Source: Woeseia oceani (GTDB lineage Bacteria > Pseudomonadota > Gammaproteobacteria > Steroidobacterales > Woeseiaceae). From it: 64,000 nucleotides of DNA. The first letter of the stretch is position 1. Each line of letters opens with the position of its first letter. Positions 20,037-29,978 of this stretch are shown one piece after another. The DNA is taken from contig NZ_CP016268.1 of the NCBI RefSeq assembly GCF_001677435.1, forward strand, positions 3,275,001 to 3,339,000, read 5' to 3'. A model generated the notes under the pieces. The model did no database searches. It had not been told where the DNA came from and worked only from the letters and a program-made list of their open reading frames with translations. A program made the position numbers and the translations under genes.

Positions 20037-22517
20037 TCAGGAATTATCCGTCGCATCGGAAAAAGTGAGCGAGAGAATACTATGGCGTATCTCCTCACCC
20101 AAGACGAGTCGCGCATCCTCACCGATACGGGTGATGTCCTCGTCGAATTCAAGCCGGCCTTCCTCATTGCGCCGCAGAACATCCTGCAAACGCAACTGGG
20201 CGATGAAATCGCGGAACAATGCCCGGTCGAAAAAGTCCGGGGAATGCAGGCCGTAGATCATCGCCAGGCGCTGTGCGCTTTGCTGGCATAACGACTCCAG
20301 TGCGGCACGCGTCAGATGGCCGGACCCGTTGCGCACCAGCAATGCGATGACCAGGTAAAAACGCTGCAGCATCGGCACCATGGAATGACCGAGCATCAGC
20401 AGCTGAAACGCTTTGCCCGATCCTGCGGTGGGCCGGACCAGTGTCGAACCGTCGGCGTCACGCTTCAGTATCTCCAGATCGATCAGCGCATTGATAGCCA
20501 TCGTGGTGACCTCGTCGATGTCTTCAATGTCCCACTGCAAGGTCAGCTCTTTCTTCATGAACGGGTATATCAGCCGCACCAGCCGTTGCAGTTCTGAGTG
20601 CGCCAGCCGCCGGCCCTGAATAAAGCAGCAGGCAATCGACGCCGGGATAGCAAACAGGTGCTGAACATTGTTGCGGAAATAGGTCATGAGCACGGCTTCG
20701 CGCTCTTCCATACGAATCACGTCGCCCAGCGCGTGCCTGGTGCGGCTGATCACACCCAGTTTGACGCCGTGTTCGATGATTTCGGCTGGCGACCAGTCGG
20801 GCAAGGTCACCGAATCCGAATAATGAAAGCGCCCCAGCAAATCCATGCTCAGCTTCAGCTGTCGTTCGAGCTCCCGCTCGCCCATGCTCTGCTTGGGCGT
20901 CGACAACAGTGCGGTGGCCAGCAGGCTGATCGGGGTAACCGCAGCCGCAGAATTGATCCCGGTCATGATCCTGGCACCGAGCTTGTCGACCACTTCGTTC
21001 ATCCACAACGGCCGCTCTTCACTTTGCTTTGCTTCTTCGCGCCAGTTTGGATTGTGCTCGTCGAGCAATGGCTCTACGGCAATCGGTTCACCCACATTGA
21101 CATAGACCTTGCCGAAGTTTTCACGCAAGGCACGCATGCTGCGAATCAAGCCGAACAGCGACTCTTTTTTCTTTTCAGCGCCGCTCAGTTCCTGAATAAA
21201 GGCATCGCCTTCGATCAGCTTCTCATAGCCAAAGTAAACCGGCGCAAAAACAACTTCGCGTTTGGGGTCCTGCATGTAGGAATGCACGGTCATGGCCAGC
21301 ATGCCACCTTTCGGCGTCAGCAATCGACCGGTGCGGCTGCGGCCGCCTTCCACGAAATACTCGATGGAATGACCGCGCACGAGTATCTGGTGGAGATACG
21401 CATTGAATACGGCCGCGTACAGACGGTTGCCTTTAAAGCTGCGGCGCAGAAAAAACGCGCCGCCGCGACGCAGTATGGGGCCGATCACGGGCATGTTCAG
21501 GTTGATGCCGGCCGCTACATGCGGAATGGTCAGTCCTTGGTGGTAAACGGTAAAACCAAGCAACAGGTAATCAATATGGCTGCGGTGACAGGGGACGTAC
21601 ACCACTTCCTTTTCTTCGGCAATTTTTTGCAAGCGTTCGACGTGCGACAACACGATGCCGTCGTAGATCTTGTTCCACAACCACGCCAGGAAACGCTCGA
21701 GTATGCGTATTGCGGGATAGGAAATATGCGCGGCAATTTCCTCAACGTAGTAGCGCGCTTTCTTGCGCGCTTTTTCCAGTGCCACAGGGTCGTCGCCGGC
21801 TTCCGCTTCGATGATCTTCTGCACCTGCGGATCGCGCAACACGACGTTTGCCAATGTGCGTCGATGCGACAAGTCAGGACCCAGTGTCGCCGTACGTCGC
21901 TGCCGAAAATGCACGCGCAAAATTCGCGAGACCTTGCGCCAGGCAACGGACTTGTCCGTTTCTGCCTGCACAATCTTGTCCAGCGCCAGCGTGTCACTGA
22001 AACGTAGCAGTGTATTGCGGCCGTGCAGGACCGTCGCCAGCAACTTGCGCGTACGCCCGCCCACTTCCCAGTTTTCCGAGAACAGCAGCTTGAACCAGGA
22101 GCGTTCCTTGTCCGGTGAACGTCCCCAATAAATGGCGACGGGAATAAACACCAACAGCTGCTCGCGTTGTCGAACACCGGCATCGACCAACCGGCGAAGT
22201 CGGGTTGAGCCTGCACGGCTCGGGCGCTGCACCAGCAAACCGCGGCGCCGGCGCAACACGACGGTACGACTGGACTCCGAGATACCGGCAAACTCCAGCG
22301 GCTCGGACGGCGATGGCAGGCCATGCCGGCGGCACTCCTGCTCCAGCGCCAGCATGTCGGCAAGCCCGCCGCTTTCCAGTACGTAGCACACCGCAGCGTC
22401 GCAATTGGCAAGCAGTTCGGCTGGCACTTCCGGTTGCACCGTTGGACGCGCCCACAAACTGAAGACCCAGCCGGTCAACAAATACAGGGGGCGCAGCAGA
22501 ATTCGAGCGAAGCTCAT
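20037..22517 (-). CDS. plsB: Glycerol-3-phosphate 1-O-acyltransferase PlsB
   Basis: Inner-membrane enzyme for the first acylation in phospholipid synthesis. 826 residues, family length. The acyltransferase block I is HRSHIDYLLL (HX4D), block III is FVEGGRSRTGR, followed by the PlsB-specific C-terminal half. ATG 22517. No sign of damage. Confidence 0.96.
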   Translation of the reverse strand: MSFARILLRPLYLLTGWVFSLWARPTVQPEVPAELLANCDAAVCYVLESGGLADMLALEQECRRHGLPSPSEPLEFAGISESSRTVVLRRRRGLLVQRPSRAGSTRLRRLVDAGVRQREQLLVFIPVAIYWGRSPDKERSWFKLLFSENWEVGGRTRKLLATVLHGRNTLLRFSDTLALDKIVQAETDKSVAWRKVSRILRVHFRQRRTATLGPDLSHRRTLANVVLRDPQVQKIIEAEAGDDPVALEKARKKARYYVEEIAAHISYPAIRILERFLAWLWNKIYDGIVLSHVERLQKIAEEKEVVYVPCHRSHIDYLLLGFTVYHQGLTIPHVAAGINLNMPVIGPILRRGGAFFLRRSFKGNRLYAAVFNAYLHQILVRGHSIEYFVEGGRSRTGRLLTPKGGMLAMTVHSYMQDPKREVVFAPVYFGYEKLIEGDAFIQELSGAEKKKESLFGLIRSMRALRENFGKVYVNVGEPIAVEPLLDEHNPNWREEAKQSEERPLWMNEVVDKLGARIMTGINSAAAVTPISLLATALLSTPKQSMGERELERQLKLSMDLLGRFHYSDSVTLPDWSPAEIIEHGVKLGVISRTRHALGDVIRMEEREAVLMTYFRNNVQHLFAIPASIACCFIQGRRLAHSELQRLVRLIYPFMKKELTLQWDIEDIDEVTTMAINALIDLEILKRDADGSTLVRPTAGSGKAFQLLMLGHSMVPMLQRFYLVIALLVRNGSGHLTRAALESLCQQSAQRLAMIYGLHSPDFFDRALFRDFIAQLRLQDVLRRNEEGRLEFDEDITRIGEDARLVLGEEIRHSILSLTFSDATDNS

Positions 22518-22566
22518 ACGCGCACCACGAATGTGGCGACGGTATTGGTCAGTACGGTCATCTTCA

Positions 22567-22785
22567 TCAACGGCGCGGCTCGTCCGCTCCGTCGTCAGCC
22601 GCTTTCAGCGCCTCGTCCATGCGCTGCTTTTGCTCCATGAGCTGGCGTTCCACGTCCTCGGCCTTGTCAATTGGCTCGTGCAGGCCGTCGAATGCCGATG
22701 GCGTGGCTTCATCCGGGTCGGCTGGCTGCTCGTTGCCGCCGCAGGACGCCAGCAACAGCAGCAAGATCAGTGTAGTGGCTTTCAT
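22567..22785 (-). CDS. Small predicted lipoprotein
   Basis: 72 residues: a short hydrophobic signal ending in LLLLASC, a clear lipobox with the lipidated cysteine at residue 15, then a charged, probably helical tail rich in Glu, Asp and Lys. Function unknown. Its start overlaps the stop of the upstream hydrolase gene (ATGA), so the two are coupled. Confidence 0.75.
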   Translation of the reverse strand: MKATTLILLLLLASCGGNEQPADPDEATPSAFDGLHEPIDKAEDVERQLMEQKQRMDEALKAADDGADEPRR

Positions 22786-23318
22786 GCGCTCTCCCGCCCT
22801 GCGATACGCAACAGGAACTGAGTTAATAACTGATTGATTTCATCAATGTTGGCAGTCAAACGGTGATCGCCATCCAGTACGTGCAAGGTCGCGCGGCATT
22901 CGCGCGCGTAGCGTATGCTGTTGTCCACCGGAACCACATCATCGCGCCAACCGTGGACGATCATGGTCGGCATGTCCGGTGCGGCTGGCGTCAGCGCTTC
23001 GTAGCCTTCCATGTAGTAAGCCGGGGCGAGTACGAACAAGCCGCGCGCGTCCAGCGCCGCCGCTGCCGCTGTCGCCACGTGTCCGCCCATGCTGGAACCG
23101 ACCAGCACCAGCGGCTCAGTAACGTCTGCGCATTCGGCCAGCAGTTTCTCGACCCGCTCAGCCGGATCCGCAATGCCCTGATAGTCCACGCTTTCCGCAC
23201 GGCAACCCAGTTTGCGCACGGTGTCAGCCATGCTGAGTATCTTCGTGCCCCATGGGCCGCTTTCCTGCCCGTGCGAAAAATACACGGCCGGCATAGCCGC
23301 GTTCTGCTTGTTCGACAC
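22782..23318 (-). CDS. Alpha/beta hydrolase
   Basis: 178-residue serine hydrolase of the small alpha/beta family (YqiA-like in size). Nucleophile elbow GSSMGG, acidic residue in HGWRDDVVP and catalytic histidine in LDGDHRLT are all visible. Substrate unknown. It is the first gene of a two-gene unit with the small lipoprotein. Confidence 0.85.
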   Translation of the reverse strand: MSNKQNAAMPAVYFSHGQESGPWGTKILSMADTVRKLGCRAESVDYQGIADPAERVEKLLAECADVTEPLVLVGSSMGGHVATAAAAALDARGLFVLAPAYYMEGYEALTPAAPDMPTMIVHGWRDDVVPVDNSIRYARECRATLHVLDGDHRLTANIDEINQLLTQFLLRIAGRESA

Positions 23319-23448
23319 TCTGGTAACCTTTTGTAGTTGTTATGTGGTCGTTGTCCCGGACCGGGCGACCCCGCCGCGGTGAAGGCCCTATTCTAAACGC
23401 CTGCAGGCCAGACTTCCTGTGCTCCGGGCTCGCGGGGCCGGATTTTGC

Positions 23449-23826
23449 TCAATCCCAGGCGGCAGAAGGCTTCCAGAGCAACTCATCAAGGTCCGGTTGC
23501 CAGCGGTACAGCGCCATATTCACCCGTCCATGGGTCAAAACGACCTCCTCCGCCGCCAGTTTGTCGACTTGCCGTCGCCACGGCTTGCTGTCCACCGCAA
23601 ACGCCAGATGGCCCGAGGCTGTGACGATCCGGTGCCACGGCACGTCGTGACCTTGCGGCAACTCCCGCAAGGCACGGCCGACCTGGCGCGCCCCGCGCGG
23701 TATGCCGGCAATCTCGGCTATTTGCCCGTAGCTCGCGACCGAGCCGGGCGGCACGTCGCAAATCGTCGCGTAGATGCGCTGACGGCGGCGTTCGCGTTCC
23801 TCTGTCGCGGCTAAACCCGAAGCCAT
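23449..23826 (-). CDS. Alkyltransferase-like (ATL) protein, MGMT family
   Basis: 125-residue DNA-base-alkylation damage sensor related to O6-methylguanine methyltransferase. The usual PCHR active site is replaced by PWHR, so the acceptor cysteine is a tryptophan; this defines ATL proteins, which bind alkylated guanine and recruit nucleotide excision repair rather than transferring the alkyl group. The helix-turn-helix region VASYGQIAEIAGIP is intact. Its start is 3 bp from the stop of the upstream GTPase. Confidence 0.9.
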   Translation of the reverse strand: MASGLAATEERERRRQRIYATICDVPPGSVASYGQIAEIAGIPRGARQVGRALRELPQGHDVPWHRIVTASGHLAFAVDSKPWRRQVDKLAAEEVVLTHGRVNMALYRWQPDLDELLWKPSAAWD

Positions 23827-23829
23827 CGG

Positions 23830-25206
23830 TCAACCCGCCGCCATGCCCAGCCGCTCGCGTATGTCACGACGCGCTTCCTGCAGGACCGACTCTTTGCTCA
23901 GGCTGTCGAGGATTTCACTGACCACCTGTTTCGGTCCGCCATCGCCCCACGACTTGCCTTTGGACAAATACTCCCCCGCGACCCGGCCGACGAGGTAGGT
24001 GCTGTACCAGGCAATGGCGCCTTGCGCCGTTGCGGTCAGTATCGTCGACAAACCCAGCGTACTGACTTTCAGTGCACTGGAAAGCAGGTGCAGGGCCCAC
24101 ACGGTACCCATCAGTGCGGCCGCCTCAGCCGCTATCACGGCGACCAGCGAACCGGCCTCGCGGCGCGACAACGGCAAGCCGTACACGCGCGACAAATGCA
24201 TCACCATGCCGACATCAATGAACGCGGCCGCAAACAGGTCGGCTACCGGTACAGGGTTGAAGGCCACGGCCACGCCTTTGCCAATGCAATACGTGCGCAC
24301 AAGGCGATCCGCAATCTCGCGTCGCGCTTCGAGTATCCGTCGCCCCACCTGATCGCTCAGGTTTGCAGCGAATAAACTCGCGTTCAACGCAACCAGCGTC
24401 ATACCATAGGCTTCCACGATTTCCCACAGCCGCAAGCGCAGCTCATCGATCATCGGCCCACGTTCGCGGGAACTGACCGTCTCGTTGCCAGCCGCGTCGA
24501 TTTGAACGACCTGTTGCGCCCGCGGCTCAGCCGCTACAGCCAGCACGTGTTGTGCGGGCACGAGGCCGGCGCATTTTTTGCGGATCGCAGTGAGCAGACT
24601 TTCGGTCTCATTGGCGGTGTAGAGATCGCGTTTGTTCAGCGTGACGAGCACCGGACGACCGGTCTCGACGATGGTACGCAGCGCCTGTAGTTCCGTATCG
24701 GTGATATCACCGTCGAGCACAAAGACCACAAGGTCCGCACGCGCGGCCGCTTCGCGTGCAATACGCTCCCGGTCTTCGCCTCCGGCCTCATCGAGACCTG
24801 GCGTATCAATCAGAAAAACCCCGCCGACGCTGACTTCGTTCCACTGGGCCATGGACGAGTGCCGGGTTTCGCCGTGCAACGGACTGGACGCAAAACGCGC
24901 CTCACCGATCAGCGCATTGAGCAACGATGATTTACCGGTACTGACACGACCGACAGCGGCGATGTGCAAATGGCCGTGCTCGAGTTTGTCGAGCATCGCC
25001 TGTACCTCTGCGTAGTCGTGCGCCAGCGACTCCCGTACACCGGGCGGCAGACGCGAGTCGTCGATCAGCTCGGTCAGTGATTCACGGGCGAGCGTCAGGT
25101 GGCGCGAGCCGTTGTTGTCAGCCTCCCCTGCGCTCTTTTTCGGAGAGCGCAATCCCGACAACTTGCTTAACACCCGCTTGAATATGCTCACCAATATTGT
25201 CCTCAA
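23830..25206 (-). CDS. GTPase with membrane-associated C-terminus (DUF697/YcjF-like)
   Basis: 458 residues. P-loop GRVSTGKSSLLNALIG near residue 86, G3 DTPGLDEAGG, G4 TLNKRD. The second half is hydrophobic with several possible membrane segments, as in DUF697 proteins. Exact role unknown; relatives are associated with envelope or stress functions. Its start overlaps the 3' end of the next GTPase gene by 89 bp in another frame, which suggests strict translational coupling of two paralogue-like GTPases. Confidence 0.85.
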   Translation of the reverse strand: MRTILVSIFKRVLSKLSGLRSPKKSAGEADNNGSRHLTLARESLTELIDDSRLPPGVRESLAHDYAEVQAMLDKLEHGHLHIAAVGRVSTGKSSLLNALIGEARFASSPLHGETRHSSMAQWNEVSVGGVFLIDTPGLDEAGGEDRERIAREAAARADLVVFVLDGDITDTELQALRTIVETGRPVLVTLNKRDLYTANETESLLTAIRKKCAGLVPAQHVLAVAAEPRAQQVVQIDAAGNETVSSRERGPMIDELRLRLWEIVEAYGMTLVALNASLFAANLSDQVGRRILEARREIADRLVRTYCIGKGVAVAFNPVPVADLFAAAFIDVGMVMHLSRVYGLPLSRREAGSLVAVIAAEAAALMGTVWALHLLSSALKVSTLGLSTILTATAQGAIAWYSTYLVGRVAGEYLSKGKSWGDGGPKQVVSEILDSLSKESVLQEARRDIRERLGMAAG

Positions 25207-26617
25207 ATTCCTTCGCGGCCACTTCCGGCTGCAATTCGCCGTGCTGCTGCAGCGTCAGAACCAGACTTCGGCCCAGCGCATCGAATATCAAGCCGTAGGC
25301 TACCGCATGCACCAGGCCACCGGCGACTGTGCCTATACCCGGAAACGCCTTCAGGCCGTTGCCCGCCACCGCCAGCGACAACGGCAATGCCCGCCCGACC
25401 CGGCTTTGACTCAGGCTGAGAAACTCCTCGACATCCAGATCGCGAGGCGCTGCGCCGTACAGCCGACACAGTTCGCGCGTCATGGTCGTGCCGATGTAAC
25501 CCTGAATGATCACGTCGGTACCGGGGCTGACTGCCGCCAGTGCGCCGATAACGGCTTTGCGCGTTGAGTTACGAGTGATCTGTTCAGCGCGCTGCTCACG
25601 GTAACGGGCCTCGGCTTCCGCAAGCTTGCCAGCCGCCAGCCGGAACACCGCCCGGTCGCGCCGTTCGTCGATGACAGTCGACTCGCGCTCCATGAGTTGA
25701 TTGATCGCCACGACCAGCACGCCAACGTCAGCGGGGCGTTGCCGGCGCGTGGTCAGCTCGGTGCCATCGGCGCGTTTTTCAATGACTTCGGTTTCACCGC
25801 CGGCCGACACTGCGACCACCTGGTCGCGCGCCCATTCGCCACCGAGTTCTTCCACGTACTGCAACAAGCGCGCGATGAGTTGCGCCTGTTCAGCCGCGTC
25901 GTAACGATCGGACTTGTTCAGCACCAGGATCAGTGGCTTGCCGATCGCGAGCAGCCGTTCCAGCGCTTGTTTCTCAACGCGGGTCAGGTCGCCGTCCGTT
26001 ACGAACAACACGATCTGCGCACGTTGCGCTTCTTCTTCGGCAACCCGATCCAGGCCGCTTGCTGTACCGCCCGTGCCGGGCACATCCGTCAACAGCACTT
26101 CGTTGCCGGCACTATTGGTCCAGCGGTAGTGCTGTATGTCGTAAGTGGAACCACCGACCGCACTGACCGCCACGTTCGCGTCCGGAACCAATGCCCGCAC
26201 CAGTGAACTCTTGCCGGTGCTGATTTCACCGAAAAAGCACAAATGCACGTGACCGGCCGCTTGTCGCGACGCCAGCTCATCAAGTTCGGCACGCGCCGCC
26301 TGGGTGTCAACCCCACTCGCATCCGCCGCCCGCAATCGTGCTTCGATTTCGTCGCGCGTCAACGGAGCGCTACGCGACGACTTTTTCTTGCGCGGCTGAC
26401 GTTTGACGACGAGCCGGACCATGAACCAGATCGCCATGACGATCAGCGCCAGCACGACGGCCACGTAGCCGTAGAGCAAGAACCGGGGTCCTTCGAGCAA
26501 TCGGTCCCAAACGTTGAGCGCCGATTCGGTGACGAACAACAGGGCCGCCAGCGCGATAAGGCACACCAGCAGGATCAGGAAGCCCAGCCCCAAGCGTATG
26601 AATCTATCCAGCGTCAT
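25118..26617 (-). CDS. Membrane-anchored GTPase
   Basis: 499 residues from ATG 26617 (MTLDRFIRLGLGFL); the frame runs further to 26776 without support. Two N-terminal membrane helices (about residues 7-30 and 45-65), then a basic stretch (KRQPRKKKSSR) and a GTPase domain with FFGEISTGKSSLV, DVPGTGG and LNKSD. The C-terminal half resembles that of the overlapping downstream GTPase. The pair is probably one operon and may form a heteromer; that is inference. Confidence 0.85.
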   Translation of the reverse strand: MTLDRFIRLGLGFLILLVCLIALAALLFVTESALNVWDRLLEGPRFLLYGYVAVVLALIVMAIWFMVRLVVKRQPRKKKSSRSAPLTRDEIEARLRAADASGVDTQAARAELDELASRQAAGHVHLCFFGEISTGKSSLVRALVPDANVAVSAVGGSTYDIQHYRWTNSAGNEVLLTDVPGTGGTASGLDRVAEEEAQRAQIVLFVTDGDLTRVEKQALERLLAIGKPLILVLNKSDRYDAAEQAQLIARLLQYVEELGGEWARDQVVAVSAGGETEVIEKRADGTELTTRRQRPADVGVLVVAINQLMERESTVIDERRDRAVFRLAAGKLAEAEARYREQRAEQITRNSTRKAVIGALAAVSPGTDVIIQGYIGTTMTRELCRLYGAAPRDLDVEEFLSLSQSRVGRALPLSLAVAGNGLKAFPGIGTVAGGLVHAVAYGLIFDALGRSLVLTLQQHGELQPEVAAKEFEDNIGEHIQAGVKQVVGIALSEKERRGG

Positions 26618-26866
26618 GGCCGCAGAGACTGCCCGAAAATCAGCAACATAGGAAGCAAAAAGGGGCCGGATCCGCAGCCGCCCTGTCGCAAAAAAGAGAC
26701 AGTATATTGTTGATTTTTTTATAAATAACAGCAAACTTCGCGCCCACTTCGGGACTCTAAGGGTAACGAAGAACAAGCGTCAGTTTCGAAATCACCCACC
26801 GGGCGCGCGTGACGCAGGGTGCGGCTGATCAACTAAGTAAAAATCACGCATAGGAGAAAACTAAGG

Positions 26867-27454
26867 ATGAAAAAACGACTTGGGCAGACAGTCGTACTGG
26901 CAACAGCAGCAACCGTGTTCGCAGGCGCTGCAAACGCTGAGCTCAACTACGACTTCCTCGAGCTGCGTTACGTTGATGCAGAGCTCGACGCCGGCAGCAA
27001 TGACGTTGACGGCGACGGCTTTGAGTTTGGCGGTTCCTACAAAATCGCTGACAACGTGCACCTGTTTGGCGGCTACCAGACGCTGGATTTCGACGGCGTT
27101 GACGTCAATGCCTTGCAGATTGGCGGCGGCTACATGACCGCCATTTCAGCTGACACCGATCTCGTCGCACGCTTGTCATACATCGATGGCGAAGTCGAAG
27201 CAGGCGGCCTTGATTTTGACGACAGCGGTTTCGGCCTGTCAGCCGGTTTCCGTCGTATGTTCACACCGGAGTTCGAAGGGCGTATTTTCGTTAACTACGC
27301 CGACCTCGATGACTCCGGCAGTGACACCACGCTGGAACTGGCTGGTGACTACTACTTCAACAACCAGTTCGCCGCCGGCCTGTCGCTGGATTTCGGCGAT
27401 GATGCGACTTCGTGGAGCATCGGCGGTCGTTACTTCTTCGGTGCAGGCCGTTAA
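26867..27454 (+). CDS. Small outer-membrane beta-barrel protein
   Basis: 195 residues. Cleavable signal peptide ending in AGAANA, then alternating amphipathic strands with aromatic girdle residues and ending in YFFGAGR. Size fits an eight-stranded barrel (Ail/OmpX/OmpW-like). Acidic overall, as in marine outer-membrane proteins. A single-gene unit with its own terminator at 27470. Ligand unknown. Confidence 0.8.
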   Translation: MKKRLGQTVVLATAATVFAGAANAELNYDFLELRYVDAELDAGSNDVDGDGFEFGGSYKIADNVHLFGGYQTLDFDGVDVNALQIGGGYMTAISADTDLVARLSYIDGEVEAGGLDFDDSGFGLSAGFRRMFTPEFEGRIFVNYADLDDSGSDTTLELAGDYYFNNQFAAGLSLDFGDDATSWSIGGRYFFGAGR

Positions 27455-27469
27455 GTAACACTTGCAATG

Positions 27470-27502
27470 ACCGGCGACCTTCACAGGTCGCCGGTTTTTT
27501 TT
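27470..27502 (+). terminator. Strong rho-independent terminator after barrel protein gene
   Basis: Perfect 11-bp stem ACCGGCGACCT/AGGTCGCCGGT with loop TCAC and a run of T. Confidence 0.93.
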
Positions 27503-27509
27503 AGCCTGA

Positions 27510-28229
27510 TTGAAACGCAACCGGAAACCCGTATTGGCCCCCAGGAAAAAACCTCGCCGTCGCTTGCTGCGTTACCTGCTGTTCGCACTGGCGGCCGTAA
27601 TCGTTGCGAGCGTGCTGCTGGTACTGCCATTACGCTGGGTTGCGCCCGCAACCTCCGCGTTCATGCTGCAGGACCATAGCGGCCGGGTACCGGTGGCATG
27701 GCAATGGAGTGACTGGGACGCAATCAGCCCGCAGGCCGCACTCGCAGTAGTCGCTGCTGAAGATCAGAAGTTTTCTGACCATGCCGGCTTCGATATCGAC
27801 TCCATTCTGAATTCTGTGGAATCGCGGCGCGACGGCGGTCGGCTGCGCGGCGCGTCGACGATCAGCCAGCAGCTCGCCAAAAACCTGTGGCTGTGGCCGG
27901 GTCGCAACGTCGTGCGCAAAGGCCTTGAGGCCTGGCTGACCGTGTTCGTGGAATTGTGCCTGCCCAAGCGCCGCATTCTGGAAATCTACCTGAACATCGC
28001 CGAACTCGGTCCGGGTGTGTACGGCGTGGAAGCCGCCAGCCGCGCGTATTTTGGCAAACCTGCCGCCGCACTCAACCGGCGTGAAGCCGCATTGCTGGCA
28101 GCGGTACTGCCCAGCCCGAGAAACTACAACGCCCGCCAACCGTCGGCCTATGTACGCAACCGGCAGCAGTGGATCATTACGCAGATGGCCCGTCTTGAAC
28201 GGCAGGGCTGGCTGACGACGCTGAACTGA
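27510..28229 (+). CDS. mtgA: Monofunctional peptidoglycan glycosyltransferase
   Basis: Polymerises lipid II into glycan strands. 239 residues with a basic N-terminus ([11 protein letters not shown]), one membrane helix and a GT51 domain: [14 protein letters not shown] with the catalytic glutamate, and [17 protein letters not shown]. The start appears to be TTG 27510, only 7 bp past the preceding terminator and without a clear ribosome site, so the true start could be slightly downstream. Confidence 0.92.
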   Translation: MKRNRKPVLAPRKKPRRRLLRYLLFALAAVIVASVLLVLPLRWVAPATSAFMLQDHSGRVPVAWQWSDWDAISPQAALAVVAAEDQKFSDHAGFDIDSILNSVESRRDGGRLRGASTISQQLAKNLWLWPGRNVVRKGLEAWLTVFVELCLPKRRILEIYLNIAELGPGVYGVEAASRAYFGKPAAALNRREAALLAAVLPSPRNYNARQPSAYVRNRQQWIITQMARLERQGWLTTLN

Positions 28230-28283
28230 AGTGAGCCGCGGAGTACACTGCGCACGGCAGAACTCATCCAACCGGGGAATTTC

Positions 28284-29969
28284 ATGCAGCAACGGATCCG
28301 CAGTGCGTTCGCAACGTTAATTGGCGCGACAATGCTCGGCGGCTTACTGGCCGCCTGCGGCAAACCGGCAGACACGCCTGAGGCCGCTACCCTGGTCGTG
28401 CGCAACGCCACTGTCTGGACAGGCGACCCGAACAACCCGTGGGCCGAGGCCATCGCGAGTCGCGGCGAACAGATCGTCGCAGTCGGCACACACGCCGATG
28501 TCGAACCGCTCATCAACGAATCGACGGAAGTCATCAATGCCGACGGCGCGCTACTGGTACCGGGCTTTATCGACACCCACGTGCATTTCGCCGATGGCGG
28601 TTCCAGCCTCGCGTCCGTGCAACTGCGCGACGCACAAACAGCGGAAGAATTTACCCGCCGCATCGGCGAATTCGCAAAGACGGTGCGACCTGGTGAATGG
28701 CTGCTGGACGGCAACTGGGATCACGAAAACTGGGGCGGCGAACTGCCGACGCGTGAGTGGATTGATGCCGTGACACCCGACAACCCGGTGTGGCTGTTCC
28801 GGCTCGATGGCCACATGGCGCTCGCCAATTCGCTGGCACTGAAGCTGGCTGGCGTTGATGCCGACACACCCGACATTGATGGCGGCACTATCGTCCGCGA
28901 TGCCGCTGGCTACCCGACCGGCATACTCAAAGACAACGCGATGCCGCTGGTCATGGCGGCCGTACCGGCACCGGGCAACGAACTCATGGACCGCCAGATC
29001 GAAGCGGCCATGCAATACGTTGCCGCGCACGGAGTGACGACAGTGCATGATATGGCGAGCTGGACCTCACTCGCCAGCTACCGCCGCCTGCAAGCAGCAG
29101 GCAAGCTCAAGACCCGCGTTTACTCTGTCGTGCCGTTGAGCGACTGGGCACAGTTGCGTGATGAGGTGGCAAAGAACGGCCGTGGCGACGACTGGCTGCG
29201 CATTGGCGGTTTGAAGGGCTTCATGGACGGGTCGCTCGGCTCCCACACTGCTGCGATGCTGGAACCGTTTACCAACGCGCCGGAAGAGCGCGGCTTCCTG
29301 ATCAACACGCTGGACGATATGCGGCAATGGGTCAGCGACGCGGATGACGCCGGCTTGCAGATCATGGTGCACGCGATCGGTGACAGTGCCATACGCGACC
29401 TGCTCGACATCTATCTCGATCTCACGGATGAAAAAGGCCCGCGTGACCGCCGGCTGCGTATCGAGCACTCACAACACATACACCCGGACGACCTGCCGCG
29501 CTACGCGGCGCAGGACATCATTGCCAGCATGCAGCCTTACCATGCAATTGACGACGGGCGCTGGGCGGAGAAAGTGATCGGCGCGGAGCGTTCTGCAACA
29601 ACCTACGCGTTTCGCAGCTTGCTCGATTCAGACGCTCACCTGGCATTCGGCAGCGACTGGCCAGTTGCGCCCGCCGAACCGCTGCTTGGAATTTACGCTG
29701 CGGTTACCCGGCAAACACTGGACGGCGCCAACCCGGACGGCTGGACACCGGCACAAAAAATCACAGTGGAGGAAGCGCTGCGCGCCTACACCAGCGAAGC
29801 GGCTTACAGCTCGTTCGAGGAAGACCGCAAAGGCACACTTGCGCCGGGCATGCTCGCCGACTTTGTGCTGATCGACAAGAACCTGACCGTCATACCGCCG
29901 GAAGAGATACGCAGTGCAAAAGTGCTGCGCACTGTTGTCGGCGGCAAGACGGTTTACCAACGTCCGTAG
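28284..29969 (+). CDS. Lipoprotein amidohydrolase (YtcJ-like, amidohydrolase 3 family)
   Basis: 561 residues. Signal with lipobox GGLLAAC, so probably membrane-anchored outside the cytoplasm. Metal-dependent hydrolase motifs: FIDTHVHFADGG, later MVHAIGDSAIRD, RIEHSQHI and FGSDWPVAP. YtcJ-type enzymes have mixed substrates, so none is assigned. It is 54 bp after mtgA on the same strand and convergent with the next gene. Confidence 0.88.
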   Translation: MQQRIRSAFATLIGATMLGGLLAACGKPADTPEAATLVVRNATVWTGDPNNPWAEAIASRGEQIVAVGTHADVEPLINESTEVINADGALLVPGFIDTHVHFADGGSSLASVQLRDAQTAEEFTRRIGEFAKTVRPGEWLLDGNWDHENWGGELPTREWIDAVTPDNPVWLFRLDGHMALANSLALKLAGVDADTPDIDGGTIVRDAAGYPTGILKDNAMPLVMAAVPAPGNELMDRQIEAAMQYVAAHGVTTVHDMASWTSLASYRRLQAAGKLKTRVYSVVPLSDWAQLRDEVAKNGRGDDWLRIGGLKGFMDGSLGSHTAAMLEPFTNAPEERGFLINTLDDMRQWVSDADDAGLQIMVHAIGDSAIRDLLDIYLDLTDEKGPRDRRLRIEHSQHIHPDDLPRYAAQDIIASMQPYHAIDDGRWAEKVIGAERSATTYAFRSLLDSDAHLAFGSDWPVAPAEPLLGIYAAVTRQTLDGANPDGWTPAQKITVEEALRAYTSEAAYSSFEEDRKGTLAPGMLADFVLIDKNLTVIPPEEIRSAKVLRTVVGGKTVYQRP

Positions 29970-29978
29970 CGTCGGGCG

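Noticed and set aside
20598-22007. 469-codon plus-strand frame opposite plsB
   Set aside because: Antisense shadow; plsB is certain and this frame shows no family features.
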